A stretch of DNA of 64,000 bases from Nemopilema nomurai. Its lineage: Eukaryota > Cnidaria > Scyphozoa > Rhizostomeae > Rhizostomatidae. Shown in pieces: positions 12,126 through 23,390 of the stretch (within the stretch, counting starts at the first letter, position 1; every line of letters begins with the position of its first letter). The translations under genes were made by a program, and so were the position numbers. The stretch is taken from positions 1,054,001 through 1,118,000 of the forward strand of contig ML133457.1 in NCBI GenBank assembly GCA_003864495.1, written 5' to 3'. A model generated the notes under the pieces. The model had not been told where the DNA came from. It saw nothing but the letters and a program-made list of their open reading frames with translations, and searched no databases.

Positions 12126-15100
12126 ACTTTATTAATGTGTCAAAAAATATTTAGCTTACAAGCTAATTGGGGACACAACGAAAAAAGTATATAAAGTTAA
12201 ATTAGAGCATAAAATATGAAATTACAGTATAATTATTAAAACATAAAATTTCTAAAAATCCTATGTACAACTAAACTAAAGCCTGCAGTCTAAAAGAGTT
12301 TCTAAGTCCATTCTTCTTATACATTTCTTGAATTGGGTTATTGTTGTCACCTCCTTGATAGCTCTCTCCAATCCACCTCTGTTGGGGGTGTGCAACCTTT
12401 GTATATCACCATGTGATTTGATAACATCACAAGCTTTTGGAAAATTTTTACTACAATTACAAAAAATATTTCATTCCTTTCGCTTAGGAACGTCATTGTA
12501 TTTTATAAAAGCAGCTTTTGCTGCGTCGACACATCTCTAGCAATTTCATTATTTACCCTAATTATACTGAAACGTTTGTTATCAAAGACACCAATCGTAA
12601 ACCCTTTCACCCTACAGAATGTGCTGCGAATTTATTGTTTTTGAATCAATCCTCCAATCGCCACCAAGTCCTAGGCAAGTGGGCAGATTTATATTTTTCA
12701 AGCTATACCGTTCCAAAGCTTCTAAAAAATTGTGATTTTTTCAGAAAATGTTTCCACTATGTAGCAAAAGCAGTAAGAAGAATAAGAATGTCTTCAATAC
12801 AAGGTAAAATGTATATAGTTCATATGTGGCTCGATATCGGTTTGCTCTAAAACAAAAAAGGAACTGATTGTTGTATTTGATGTCAATATTTTAGTAGATA
12901 GAATAAATTGATAGAATAAACTTGTTATGCCTAATAACTTTTGATGGTATGTATTGCCGTTCAAGCATTTGATTGCTGCTTTTGTAAATGCTGGTATGAC
13001 GAACTGCGTTTCTTTGTAACCATGGAATTGTTGAATTAGCCCATTTATTCTAATATTTTTTGTATACACTAATAATAATACGGAAGTAATACCAATCATC
13101 TAATGCACTAGTTTTTAGTAACCATAGCATTTTCTGATTAATTCCTCCCGTTTGCCTTGGCTCATTTCAACACACATTTCAGCACAATGTTTCTCATGAT
13201 ATTGTCCATACTTATTTGCGCCTAAGAGTGCTTTATTATTTTTCATGAAGCTTATCTTTCAATGCCCTTGCTTCTTTGAGTTTCTTTAAAACTGCCTTGA
13301 AATTGTTTACAGTAACGAAGGTGTGGCACCAAAGCGAGCGATGATAGAGACACTTGATGAGAATGGGGAACAGAGTTTCGCTGGCTTGTCATCTTCATCA
13401 GTTACAGAGGTATGTAACGCATAGCAACAATAATCAAGATGCCTACCGATTTACCTATTTGCCTTTGCCTGCTAACAAGCATCTTTACGGCTAGGCTATG
13501 CTTACGATCGTCGACCTGGCTGGCAGGACAATGAGGTATCCATTTTCATTTTTATTTTTAGCAAATAAATAGCTTTCAGCCAATTTGATCCAAGATGATA
13601 TAAAAGAAAAGTATTGCTAAGGGGTCTACATTTTTCTGAAGCAATTTTGGTATTTTAAGCTGCGTGTTACATGTCTTGTATGTTATGTGTCTCATATCAA
13701 TGGATAGCAAATGTGACAACTCCACTCTATAATTAGAATTCTTGCTTTTTATGGCTTAGGTAGGAACGATTGATCCAGTCAAGGACTACAGAATCTTGCT
13801 TCGTAACTCTAATGCTTCAAATTTCAAAGAGGGTATGAGAACTTGCTTTCCTCGACTTCTTCTGGTCTTTTTTAATTACTTTCAAAAGTATGATATTTGT
13901 GTAATCTTGAAGATTGTTATACGATAAGTTGTTCTTGAGTCACAGCTCGCTGCAATGTTGGTATCGTTAATGTTTTCTTGTTTGTGTGTCCGGTGTCATT
14001 ATAACAAAACGACACAATCGCCTTGCTTTCTTGAAGTCAATTGGCCATCACGTTTCTCTTCTAGCAAGTGAACAGATGGCTTCGCGAATCCTGCAGTTAG
14101 TCAATGAGTCCTTCCTTGATTTGCATTACAAAAAAGCGCTCGATTGCCTGAAAGAGCTACGTCAGGAGTCCATAAAAGTATGTGTTGCAGTTTGTGCTAA
14201 AATTGTTATAGTTGGCACATCAAATTAGCATTTTCCACTCATGCTATCCGGCTATTAATCCTGTCCTTATTAATATTTTAAGCACTTTTTCCTTATGTTT
14301 AAGTTTCTTGTAATCTAGATTAGCCACCACCTAGGGTCTGTTATGTTTCTCGCATCGTTGATTCGGAATTGGTTTCATAGTTCATCTTGATTGAGCCTTT
14401 ATTTCAAGCATGGTACGCACAAGGCATTTTATGGTTACACTTATGTACGATGTCTCTTAATCATTCTTCCAGCACCCCAGCCTTTTAGAAATTCACGGTT
14501 GTTGTCATATACTGTTTCGGCTGTAATAATCCCACTACCACATCTCCCCATAATACAATATTGAGTCTCAACCAAAACAGCTATGGAAATATGCATCGTT
14601 CTTACATGTGCGTTTGTTTATTATTGATTCTATGGGGTGAGGCGATGTTACCGCTTGCTCAGTAGATCAAAGCAAATGATTCACGTATTTTGCGAACTTT
14701 GCCTTAAAGTTGAATAACAGAGATTTAACTCTCTGCTGATTGTACCTACCTTTCTAAACCTAAAGCATTTTCTCTCATTTGATCTTCGCGCGATTGAAGT
14801 AGTTGTGTGATAAATATTGGTCAACGCGGAAACCGGAAGCATAGCATCTCTGGTTTATTTTCTTTTGAATGAATTATTTCAAAGATGGGGCTCTGTTGGG
14901 GTAATCAAAAATTGTTAAATTTCACACGTGTTTCGCTGTGCGTTTGATCAAGATGTTCATGCGCTCTTTCAGGCAAACACAGTGGGTATTTTCAACGGGC
15001 TCTTGCAAAAAATTAAAGATACCATGAAAGGAACGCGGAGAAATGACTTCTGGGAAATGCTTGTTACGGGTAGGTTTGGATAACAAGGATGCATTAGAGA

Positions 15101-16602
15101 AATATTGATAGTGATTTATTTAGTAATATAATTAGAGAAATTTATTTGCCATTAATTAATTCAAGAATTTTTTTAAAATTTTTTTATCACCTTTTTCAAT
15201 CACTAGCTTTGAAGGATCGTTTTTTCGATATTCATAATATTATATTTATGTCTACTTCATGATATTTTGCTATTGGTATAAATATTTGGCCTTCCAAGAA
15301 GAATTTTGGAATATGCCTATCAAATGTTACATACATCGAAAATCACTTTGTTTTAAGCCTTTTAGACAGGATTCATCAAACTAGAATTTTAGTATCAGCT
15401 CTAGAAAGTGTTTAACAAGCGGCATGTCTTTTTAGAAAAGATACATCTAATAACAGAAAAGGAATGCTCAGAAAGCCATATTTCAGAAGAGGAGGCAGCT
15501 CAAGTAAGATTTTGACTTATGACTTTTGTCCTTTGAACCCATGCTTTAGCCTCTTTGCTTCCACGCTCAAGAAAGTATTTCTAATCAATGACCCCTGATA
15601 TTACTTGCACTACCTTCTTATTAGCTTGGATATTTTTCCATTTTTAAGAATATCGTTCTTCTACATAAAATTTTAATATGACTCGATCGATATGCGTTGA
15701 AAACTGTTATCATTGAATTAGACTGTTATTTTTCAATTGATTTCTTTTGTATGTGATATAGTTTATACTATATACCGTATAAAAGAACATTCTTTGTAGC
15801 TTTTCGCGTCACAGCAAGATAGTGGTAGAAGTGCTGCCTTTCAGGAAGATATTAAAGATGTCGATGAGCTGGTGAGAATCTTTTTGGATTTCTCTTCATA
15901 AAAAATCAAAATCATGAGGTCCATGAGAATAGGAGGGGCCAGACATGGTGCAAGTCTCTTTGGATCGAGGTCTGGTATCACGATTTGCCGTACTGGCAAA
16001 GTAATCAAAGTACCGTGATATGAATCTGTTTTGGTTGAATCACCAAAATGTGCATCAAGCTAGGGTGAAATGATAACATTTTGGGGGTTTGGTGGGTGAT
16101 GTTTGGACCTCTCAACCGCAGGATTCGGGTTCACTCCCTAATGCGGTGTTCTATAGGATTTGGGGCGTGGTTCTATGGGATGTGGGGTGTGGCTCTATGG
16201 AGTGTTGGGTGTGGCTCTATGGGATGTGGGGTGTGGCCCTATGGCTGTGGGCAGCATCACTCTGCATGATGTTTCGATGTACCTTAGTATAGCGCAGTGT
16301 TTATTGGTAAGATGTGATGTAGGGTTCTGTTCTTTGTCAGTTGATATAGAAATTATTGTTATTATTCACTGTAAGAAGCATTAACAGTGGGGACTAGATG
16401 TCTTTTCCCGCCATTAATAACTTAGAGTATTGTATTTTAGTTTTATTTTGATATCATGCCTCTGTATTGGTTTTGCCATGTAAACTAATGACTTAGTAGA
16501 TTATAATAGGAGCTTAGATTATATTTTCTTTACACTGATATGATATTTCTTTGCTTCTAAGTACGGACAATTTTTTCTTTTGTGCAGCTGGACTTGATGT
16601 AG
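1369..16602 (+). CDS. XRCC5: Ku80 (XRCC5), DNA double-strand break repair, 26 exons
   Basis: Ku80 pairs with Ku70 as the ring that binds DNA ends in nuclear non-homologous end joining. Exons: 1369-1383, 2239-2352, 2481-2532, 2935-3051, 3352-3363, 3747-3795, 5662-5781, 6139-6259, 6359-6538, 6985-7135, 7689-7798, 8513-8575, 9353-9478, 10588-10669, 10844-10904, 11308-11383, 11497-11564, 11943-12003, 12745-12803, 13313-13409, 13760-13832, 14065-14177, 14973-15069, 15436-15503, 15800-15871, 16588-16602. Lengths sum to 2172 nt with every phase matching: 723 residues, against 732 in human. The vWA domain opens with LILDVSPSMN (intact DxSxS). Then come DEIAVVLFGTE, the core segment YKYGKTLVPFG, RALNPTDETLPP, the Ku80 C-terminal domain (NDFWEMLV, LITEKE) and a terminal DVDELLDLM, equivalent to the DNA-PKcs-binding tail. 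Exon 5 is a 12-nt micro-exon and intron 6 begins GC. Exons 5 and 10 (weak donor after 7135) are the least certain. Confidence 0.93.
2116..2139. repeat. Fragment of the window's SINE family
   Basis: A 24-base stretch with the core GGCGACTCTCCTC closely matches the middle of the SINE copy at 7231-7473. It lies in XRCC5 intron 1 and is too short to show the tRNA-like promoter. Confidence 0.4.
4215..4254. repeat. 13-bp perfect inverted repeat in XRCC5 intron 6
   Basis: Arms AACAATGTTGGAT (4215-4227) and ATCCAACATTGTT (4242-4254) are perfectly complementary, with a 14-base loop. It may be an internal hairpin of a small degenerate transposon, but no flanking terminal repeats or target duplication were found. 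Confidence 0.55.
5119..5176. repeat. Two-copy 36-bp-period direct repeat
   Basis: The 22-mers at 5119-5140 and 5155-5176 (core ACATTGGGGTCAATG) differ at one base. This is a simple tandem duplication in XRCC5 intron 6. Confidence 0.6.
7231..7473 (-). mobile_element. tRNA-derived SINE, copy A (degenerate)
   Basis: About 240 bp matching 18716-18955 over its whole length, so the two are members of one dispersed family. Read on the minus strand it begins with a tRNA-like head carrying a box A-like TGGCTGAGGGG and a decayed box B (GGGTCGAGTCT), followed by a tRNA-unrelated body. It lies in XRCC5 intron 10 and retains about 15 bp missing from copy B. No clear poly(A) tail or target duplication is seen. 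Confidence 0.7.
9531..10426. repeat. (GTGA)n satellite about 0.9 kb long
   Basis: Nearly pure GTGA/GTGAATGA-type tetranucleotide array filling most of XRCC5 intron 13. Near 9665-9840 some units become GATCGAGT/GATCGAGC, and a block of them is repeated twice as a higher-order unit of roughly 80 bp. Open frames across it (for example Thr-His-Ser-Leu repeats on the minus strand) are products of the repeat, not genes. Confidence 0.95.
12057..12123. repeat. (AATC)n microsatellite
   Basis: About 16 tandem AATC units with one G interruption. On the minus strand this reads (GATT)n directly after AATAAAGTTTTT, the usual look of a non-LTR retrotransposon 3' tail. Confidence 0.9.
12057..12560 (-). mobile_element. 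Probable 3' end of a non-LTR retrotransposon (degenerate)
   Basis: On the minus strand, a decayed reading frame (ending TQFKKCIRRMDLETLLDCRL, stop near 12282) is followed by about 150 bp of A/T-rich 3' UTR, an AATAAA and a (GATT)n tail. This is the organisation of LINE 3' ends, and Phe-Lys-Lys...Arg...Asp-Leu tails are common in their ORF2 C-termini. There is at least one in-frame stop upstream, no RT motif is visible, and the 5' limit is a guess. It is inserted in XRCC5 intron 18, just upstream of exon 19. Confidence 0.45.
16150..16253. repeat. Short G/T-rich tandem repeat in last XRCC5 intron
   Basis: About four imperfect copies of a unit near 28 bp, with the core CTATGGGATGTGGGGTGTGG. It opens several overlapping frames by chance; none is a credible protein. 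Confidence 0.75.
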
Positions 16603-17643
16603 GCTCATCAATGGATGTTGGTCGGTGTAACATGAAGCGGCACCCCACTCAAACATGAAGAACTGCACTACACATATTTGACACAAGCATGTTATAGGAA
16701 CCGTAGTGTTTTTAACAAGAATCGTGCACAATCGCAATCATTGGGATTTTTTACTCTGGAACAAACAGATTTCCGAAGAAACTACCATGATGAGGAACCG
16801 ATTAGATCTTGAGTCAATATTTTTATTGCAACTATGGGTGAAAATGCAATAGTTTTGTATTAAATTTGTAACGAAATGTTTCAGTTTGCAATGTATTGGT
16901 AATGCTAATGAAGGATAGTCAATTCAGAGGTAAATATGTATATTCGGTGGTTTACCAGAATTTATAGACTTGGCATTTTATTGTTATTATTTGTCTTGGT
17001 TTGCGATTAAACAGAGGTGCCCTCAAAGTACGCTGAAAGGGTAGACGTCCAGATAGAGGGCCGTCCAGGGAGGGTTCTTTGAGCTTCAGATGTTGCTGGT
17101 TATATATTTTCAGGGAGTATGATAGGGGGCTATGGTTGGACTTGTATGCAGGCTATTATTATTCCTTTTCTCGTTTCCCTTTCCATACGCTATTTCAATA
17201 CGTTTACCTAACATCAGTCGTGATTATTACAACAGAACCTCTTGATAACTAAAATTTCGTGACCCCAACCAAATGTTGCTTGTTGTGTTCTGACGTCACA
17301 GTGAATCGAGATTAACATTTTTAAAAGAACGGGAGAGGAAAGAAAGGTATTCATTCTATTAACTAAACACCAGGTTAATATTGAACGCATCACTTCAACA
17401 ACGAGAGCTTCGTTAGTAACGTAAGGATTTGATAGTCTGACCTCTAAAGGCTTCAATATGCATTATTTACATAGTTAATTCATCCTCGTTGTTTGAGAAT
17501 ATCTTTGTAGGCTGGCTGTAAGTTGGTAGACACACTGTGACGTCATCTTTTAAAACTACGGTACATGGCCTAACTATCAAAATCAAATGGAATAACAAGG
17601 CGACGTCTTCCTATTATTATGCTACTGATACTTTCATATGCGT
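16603..17643. other. Tail-to-tail spacer between XRCC5 and the minus receptor gene
   Basis: Contains the presumed 3' UTRs of both convergent genes. I see no further exon, RNA gene or transposon. Confidence 0.5.
16859..16864 (+). terminator. Candidate XRCC5 polyadenylation signal
   Basis: ATTAAA about 260 bp after the XRCC5 stop codon, followed by T-rich sequence. It is the first good hexamer downstream; no cleavage site can be proven. Confidence 0.4.
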
Positions 17644-18715
17644 CTACCATACAGCCGATGCTAGCAGCATTATGGTAAGTAATAGAAATGACGAGGTGTA
17701 CAGGATCATGAAAAGGCGGTTGAGGACGTGCGCAATTCTGTTCCACTCTTCTTTTCTTCCGTCCAAAGTCGCTTGCAAGCGAACGCTGTTCTTGATTACG
17801 CTGTTTGAACGCCTCTCCTCTTTCGTCATCTCTCTTTTCTTTAATTCTGAAATTCATTTCATTCTTGTCAAGAGAATAATTCTGAATAATTGGAGCAGAA
17901 GGCCTAACCTTGTAATCAATTGCTTATGGCTATCCCTAGGACCGTAAATTGAAGTATCTTTATCAAGTATTATTGATATAGTTGGTCAAATTGGGATAAA
18001 AACTGAACTTAGTGATGTGGATGAACTGCCCTAGCGAATTATCAAAATTTCTCTGGCTGCATATTGCTAAGTATTTTATTCACCCGCAAAGACGTTTGAT
18101 GGGCCTAGAGCAGTCTTACAGCGTGAAGATGGCCTTTTGCGTACGACGGGCAATACACACCTTTCTTGTTATTGTCTTCCAGGTGCCTGCCAGTAAACTC
18201 ACTGTCGCTATCATTATCAGCCTCGTTCTTGTTCTTCATCAGTAATATGTTGGCAATCCAGTCCAGCACAAGCACCTAAGCAAAGGGGCCTTGTTACTTA
18301 CACAAATAACGCGCAAAGACTTTCTGCTAAGTAAGTAAATAATGTAAAGACATGTATACAAAAGTTGCTGTGTCTGTAGCACTTGAATATCTCAATACTT
18401 TTCATCACCATACTTAGCATCGCCATAGTTATACATGATGAGTATCAAACAGGCATGCGAATGATGAACAGCAGAGTGAAATGCATCTTGGGTAGAATTT
18501 ATGCTGACGTTATTAATACGCGCCAGGAAATATAGAGATAAACGAGGCTAACTCAAGATGGTGGCTTAGAAGAGTTAGCTCATAAGGAAAAAGGAATGTC
18601 GAAGTCTTTTCTGCTTTGGGAATGTTTGAATTTTACTCTTTCAGCCTATTTATGCATATTTCATTACCTGCACCCCAATCTTTTTATAACAAACAGAATG
18701 CATTTCGCCATCAAT

Positions 18716-18955
18716 TTGTATTTGTATTTGTTTCTACCTTGCATCCTAAGCTAGTTTTCAGGTCACTGAGAAGCTTAAGCTTATCCAGAAGTGTCCTAGT
18801 CCTTCCTCTCGATGTGACCACACCTCGTAATTCCTTATGCCTGAATTACAGAGAGCTGGCAACCCTGGGTTCAAGTTTGGTCATGCCAGGGACTCGAACC
18901 ACGGACCCTTGGGTCCGTAGTCAGCGCTTCTAACCACTGAGCCATCCAAATTTTT
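18716..18955 (-). mobile_element. tRNA-derived SINE, copy B (promoter intact)
   Basis: On the minus strand the head has a canonical box A TGGCTCAGTGG (18944-18934) and a perfect box B GGTTCGAGTCC (18900-18890) at tRNA-like spacing, then a non-tRNA body shared with copy A. It sits in the receptor intron between exons 7 and 8, in the gene's own orientation. A free-standing tRNA gene is unlikely because the homology runs about 170 bp past the tRNA-like part. Confidence 0.8.
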
Positions 18956-19261
18956 CGGATAGGCCCGGGAGATCTCAATTAGAAGATTAAAGATGTTAAT
19001 GCTTACACGAATCCAATTAGGCGCGTCGCCTTCCAGCGGATTGCTGAAATGGCATTTCAAAACGATGCAGGTCATGAAGTAGGCAATCTGAGCACCGTCG
19101 TTGCAGTGTAGTACTTGGCTGCTATTGGAATTGTGGTGGCAATGGCGGGAAGGTTCTCGGCCATCAGCAGGAAGAAAAAGCTCAGCGCAATCAGCAAGGT
19201 CAAGCCTTGAAGGAGATAAAGGAGATCAATGCTAGGATCTGGGGTATTCAGTATTGATGCA

Positions 19262-19690
19262 TAGTGTGTTCCATAAACATTGCATAATATGTTAGCATAT
19301 TGCATATTATTTGCAAAAATATGTTAATATGTTGCATAGATTATGTTAGATTATGCTAATTATGTTGCATATTATGTGTTGCATAGATTATGTTAATGAC
19401 ATTGCACGATATATATAGAATATGTTAATATATTGCAAAACATGCTAGTCATGTTGCATTAAACATGTTAATTATGTTGCATAGAGTATGATATATATAT
19501 TTTATTTTATTGCATAAAGTATTTCGATATGATCCACAAAACATGTTGATACACTGCATAATACATCAATGTATTGCATGATATACTTTAATATTTAATA
19601 ATTGCATTAAATATGTTAATAAATTGCATTAAATATCATTATATTGCATGATATGATACTATGTTGCATATAGTCATTTCTTAATATGTG
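19262..19690. repeat. Degenerate A/T-rich satellite (ATGTTAATATGTTGCATA-like)
   Basis: Irregular tandem copies of a unit of roughly 18-24 bp with recurring TTGCATA and ATGTTAAT blocks. It fills much of the minus-receptor intron between exons 6 and 7. Confidence 0.75.
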
Positions 19691-20249
19691 AATAGATTGG
19701 AAACATTTTATTCAATCAATATAAACATGCAATTTTCTATGCCGCATTAAGCATGCTCCGCCTGTTCCATTTTGGCACATTTGTCACTTATAAAAGAATT
19801 AAGCTAGACCCCACCACACTAATTAGCTATTTCCTTCACCACTTTGTTGACTCGGTTTATCCCAAATCAGACGACGAGAAGCCACTCACCCACAGTCATT
19901 CTCTCGTTCATGTTAACTGGCAGGACAAATACAATTATGGTCATCAAGCCAATCATCACGCACGGGATGAGGTAGTACATCGAGTGGTACAAAGCAAGTC
20001 TCCTTAAGTGGAAAGAGATAATGACACTGTCCCACGTTGACTCTGCCCCGTTGTAATCATTTAGCTTCATCGTCGTGGATTTGAGTTCCCATTCACCGTT
20101 TTTAACGTAATGTTTTAAGTTGACCGATTTGTCCTAAAATACAAGATTATCACTTTATAGCTGCAGTCGACACTAAGCAGCGTCCTGTAAACGACTTGGT
20201 GGACAAAATTTGCTGGTCCTGTCAGTACAGCCAGAAGTAAGCAATCAGT

Positions 20250-20900
20250 TTGATATGAATCTGTAAATATGTCAGTATGAGTCATCAGAGAACCTAATTT
20301 GAGTCTGCAAAGAAGTTGATATTGATCTGCAAAGAAGTTGATATGAATCTAAGGAAAGTTTGAAATGAAACTGCAGAGAACCTGATATGAATCTGCAAAG
20401 AAGAATAAATGAATCTTAAAAGAAGTTGATATGAATCTGAAAAGAGTTTGGAATGAATCTGCAGGGAATTCACAAAAAAGGAATATTTGAGTCTGCTGTT
20501 GATATTAATCTGAAAAGAAGTTGATATTGATCTGCAAAGCAGTTGATATAAATCTGAAAAAAGTTTGAAATTAAACTGCAGAGAACCTGATATGAATCTG
20601 CAAAGAAGTATATATGAATCTTAAAATAAGTTGATATGAATCTGAAAAGAGTTTGGAATGAATCTGCAGGGAATCCACAAAGAAAGGAATATTTGAGTCT
20701 GCTAAGAAGTTGATATTAATCTGAAAAGAAGTATATATGAATCTTAAAATAAGTTGATATGAATCTGAAAAAGTTTGAAATGAAACTGCAGAGAACCTGA
20801 TTTGAATCAGCAAAGAAGTATATATGAATCTTAAAATAAGTTGATATGAATCTGAAAAGAGTTTGGAATGAATCTGCAGGGAATCCACAAAGAAAGGAAT
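20250..20900. repeat. Minisatellite of GATATGAATCTGAAAAGAAGTT-like units
   Basis: More than twenty diverged copies of a 20-30 bp unit, themselves arranged in longer repeated blocks of nearly 200 bp. It abuts the 3' end of exon 5 of the minus receptor gene. Long minus-strand open frames here run from the real exon into the repeat and are not coding beyond 20906. Confidence 0.85.
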
Positions 20901-23390
20901 ATAACCTTTAGTAACATTCGCAACTGCTTGCTTTCGTAGGCCCAGCTCCCAAGTCTTATGTCGCATTGCTGGGAGTCGAAAGGGTACTTGTCAATAATCA
21001 GTTCGCACGTGGTTTTGAATACCGCTGGGTAGTCAAGGGTAATGACGCCATTATAGTTCACGACAGCATTGTTCCTTTTGCGTCCTGCGCCAAACCGGCC
21101 CTCAGCCCTGTTGGGTGAAGGTATACGTAAATGTGAGACGAATGCATATGCATGGTGAGATCATACATTACCAGATCATTACAGTATTTGCATCAAATTA
21201 ATCCTTTTACGTCTCTTTCCAAGTTACGTCATCTTCAGAGTCCTCCAATTTTCGATATGAATTCGGTACTCTCGTTACGAATTCAAGGGTTTTCTAAAGC
21301 TGCCTTTTTCAATGTAAAACTTCAATGAAGGTAATGCTTTCTTTAACTTTGACAATTGCTAAGTGATCGAAATAATTATGCTCGGATGAGTTCTTATGCT
21401 TCTTTTTAAGATGTGAAATAACTTTCGTTTGTCGTTTCCCGCTATAGCTTTGAGCTGTTTCTTCAATACCACTCAGAGAAGTTGAAGAGTTCCTCGTAAC
21501 AGATCTATGCAATTGGAGTAGCCAAAACGGTAAATAAATATAATAATTCTGCCTCAACTTGAAGCGTTTGAAACCGACTACTCACTGATCGTATAGAAAG
21601 ATGTCTGGAGTCCAAATAAGATGAGAGGAGACACTGATGATTTTGATTCCACCATAATGTGGGGTTCCACCTTAACTGGTAGTCATACCAACTCTAGAAC
21701 AACCAGAGCAAATGCAAATCAACGCTACTTTATGATCTCTTAAAGGGAATAGAAATATCTACGAAGCACTTTCTAAGAGTAGATAGTACGGAGCCTGAGC
21801 ATTGAAGCCACATTGTAACTGAACACGTAAAGGCGATTCGCAGGCCTATCACGCACAATCTACAATGAAAGTGACCACGTGAAATGGTAGATGCCTCTAT
21901 CTCTTTAAGGAGTTTGAAACCTTTCAAAGGAACCTAACATGCAATTAAACTGAGGACGGTGCATAATTATTTGCATATAGAATTTAGTGGCTATGATATT
22001 GACTTGACAGCCTAAGCATATCAAAATTGAGTGAAATTAAATCAAATATGACCCAAGGGTCATCTGCCACCTATCACTATGGGGCAGCCAAATGCGCTAG
22101 TCCAGCTCTCCTATATCTCGCTCTAACAGCATGCATAAAGTTTTTACAAGAAGTTACGTAAGAAGATACCTGATACATCTCGACCCTTGATGTCAAAATT
22201 CTCTCGTCCATAAAATATTTCAAGATAAAGGAATAGGTCGATGGAAGTTGTATCGACGTAGGTCTTTTCAATTTTCAAAATAGGTTTTTTATAGTTATAT
22301 TTGCACTTTAGTGGAGGTACATAACAAATTATGTAGAAGAAAAAATGAATAAAAACTACAAGGATTTTTGCTTTGAGTGTTTACTTATGATTTTGCACAA
22401 AAATTTGAAAGCCAAAGCTCATTAAACTAATCTACATTACTTAAGCAACTGCTATTCTACTATATCTCTGCAAGTCAACCAAATCGGTAGGCAATTTTTT
22501 TTCATAGTGGCGGCTCATTGTTTTGCTCAGATAAAAGGACTTATATATGACGATCTAAAGCAGTACTAATACGCAAAAGTTGCATAAGCCTTTGAGTATA
22601 AGCAGAAGATATTCGAAAAATAAAGTCTAGGTGTCGTCTTTTGCCAATAGCTTACCTACCCTTTCAATAATTCTTCTTTCTTAACTTCAGATTTCATGCC
22701 ACCAACAGCTTCTATTTGACCTTGCCTGTATTACATGTCATGGTCCCGAATCAATTCACATGTTTACGCCACTTTATTCCCTGACATTCTAATGAATTAG
22801 GCCTGCGTATCACGTTATGTAACTAGATTCTCTATGACATGCAGTGCCAAGCCTACTGTCACATTGATTGGTATTGATGGGTCTTGAACTGGTCGCACTC
22901 TGTTGTCAAAGTGACCAGTGTTGAGTAAGTCCTCTATCAATATTTCATATTTATGCTTTTGACGATTCGTTGTGCCATAAACTGCAAAATCAACAATAAT
23001 AATGCATCGTTTTGAGTGAATATAACACGGATCGTACAACGTGTTGTATCTTAAGACTATCTATAAAGTATCAAACGCCATTTGGAATAAAAAAAATCCT
23101 ATATGAATATGACTGCATTGTATCATGTGTGGCACAAAGAGATTTTAAGTGAATGGATCTTAAGGTAAATTTGCAGAGGCTTTTATTGAAGACAGGTTAT
23201 AACAGCACAAGAAATCTGATTTCAAAACTGAATTAGTGAGGAAGATGGAAACCTTCATTTTAATAGAGTTTGTTTAATCAAAGCATCGTCACTTGAAACA
23301 TAAAAGCTGTTTGTTGATTATTTAGAAAAATATAAAAGCATTACCATAGTTAATGGCCGCCAGTAATGCAAGAGCATTGAAGAGCACCAT

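Larger units (their letters stand above)
17644..23390 (-). pseudogene. Cys-loop (nicotinic-type) receptor subunit, frame-broken as assembled
   Basis: Pentameric ligand-gated channel subunit of the plasma membrane. Exons on the minus strand: 23390-23345 (signal peptide MVLFNALALLAA), 22981-22824, 22208-22170, 21693-21586, 21107-20906, 20133-19890, 19205-19007, 18275-18161, 17846-17644. About 437 residues once two indels are allowed. Landmarks: WYDYQLRWN, IWTPDIFLYD, Cys-loop C151-C165 (CELIIDKYPFDSQQC), M1 after RRLALYHSMYYLIP, M2 ERMTVGLTLLIALSFFFLL close to alpha7, M3, a short loop, and M4 in the last exon (LYTSSFLLLTIMLL). Loop C lacks the vicinal cysteines of alpha subunits. Defects: exon 4 has one extra base in the G run 21661-21664 (plus-strand letters), exon 7 lacks one base near 19091-19106, and exon 3 has no AG where the acceptor should be (22209-22212). 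All other phases agree, so decay is recent or these are assembly errors. Confidence 0.85.

Noticed and set aside
12518..12850. 110-codon plus-strand frame
   Set aside because: It overlaps XRCC5 exon 19 in a different frame; the exon 19 reading fits Ku80 and both splice phases.
18883..18953. A free-standing tRNA gene
   Set aside because: Box A and box B are good, but similarity with a second copy continues far beyond the tRNA-like part and the acceptor stem does not pair convincingly, so it is a SINE head.
18881..19075. Minus-strand frame continuing past receptor exon 7 into LDGSVVRSADYGPKG
   Set aside because: It reads through the splice donor at 19006 into the SINE; the tail is repeat translation.
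20571..20966. 131-codon minus-strand frame
   Set aside because: Mostly minisatellite; only the part beyond 20906 overlaps a real receptor exon, and in another frame.
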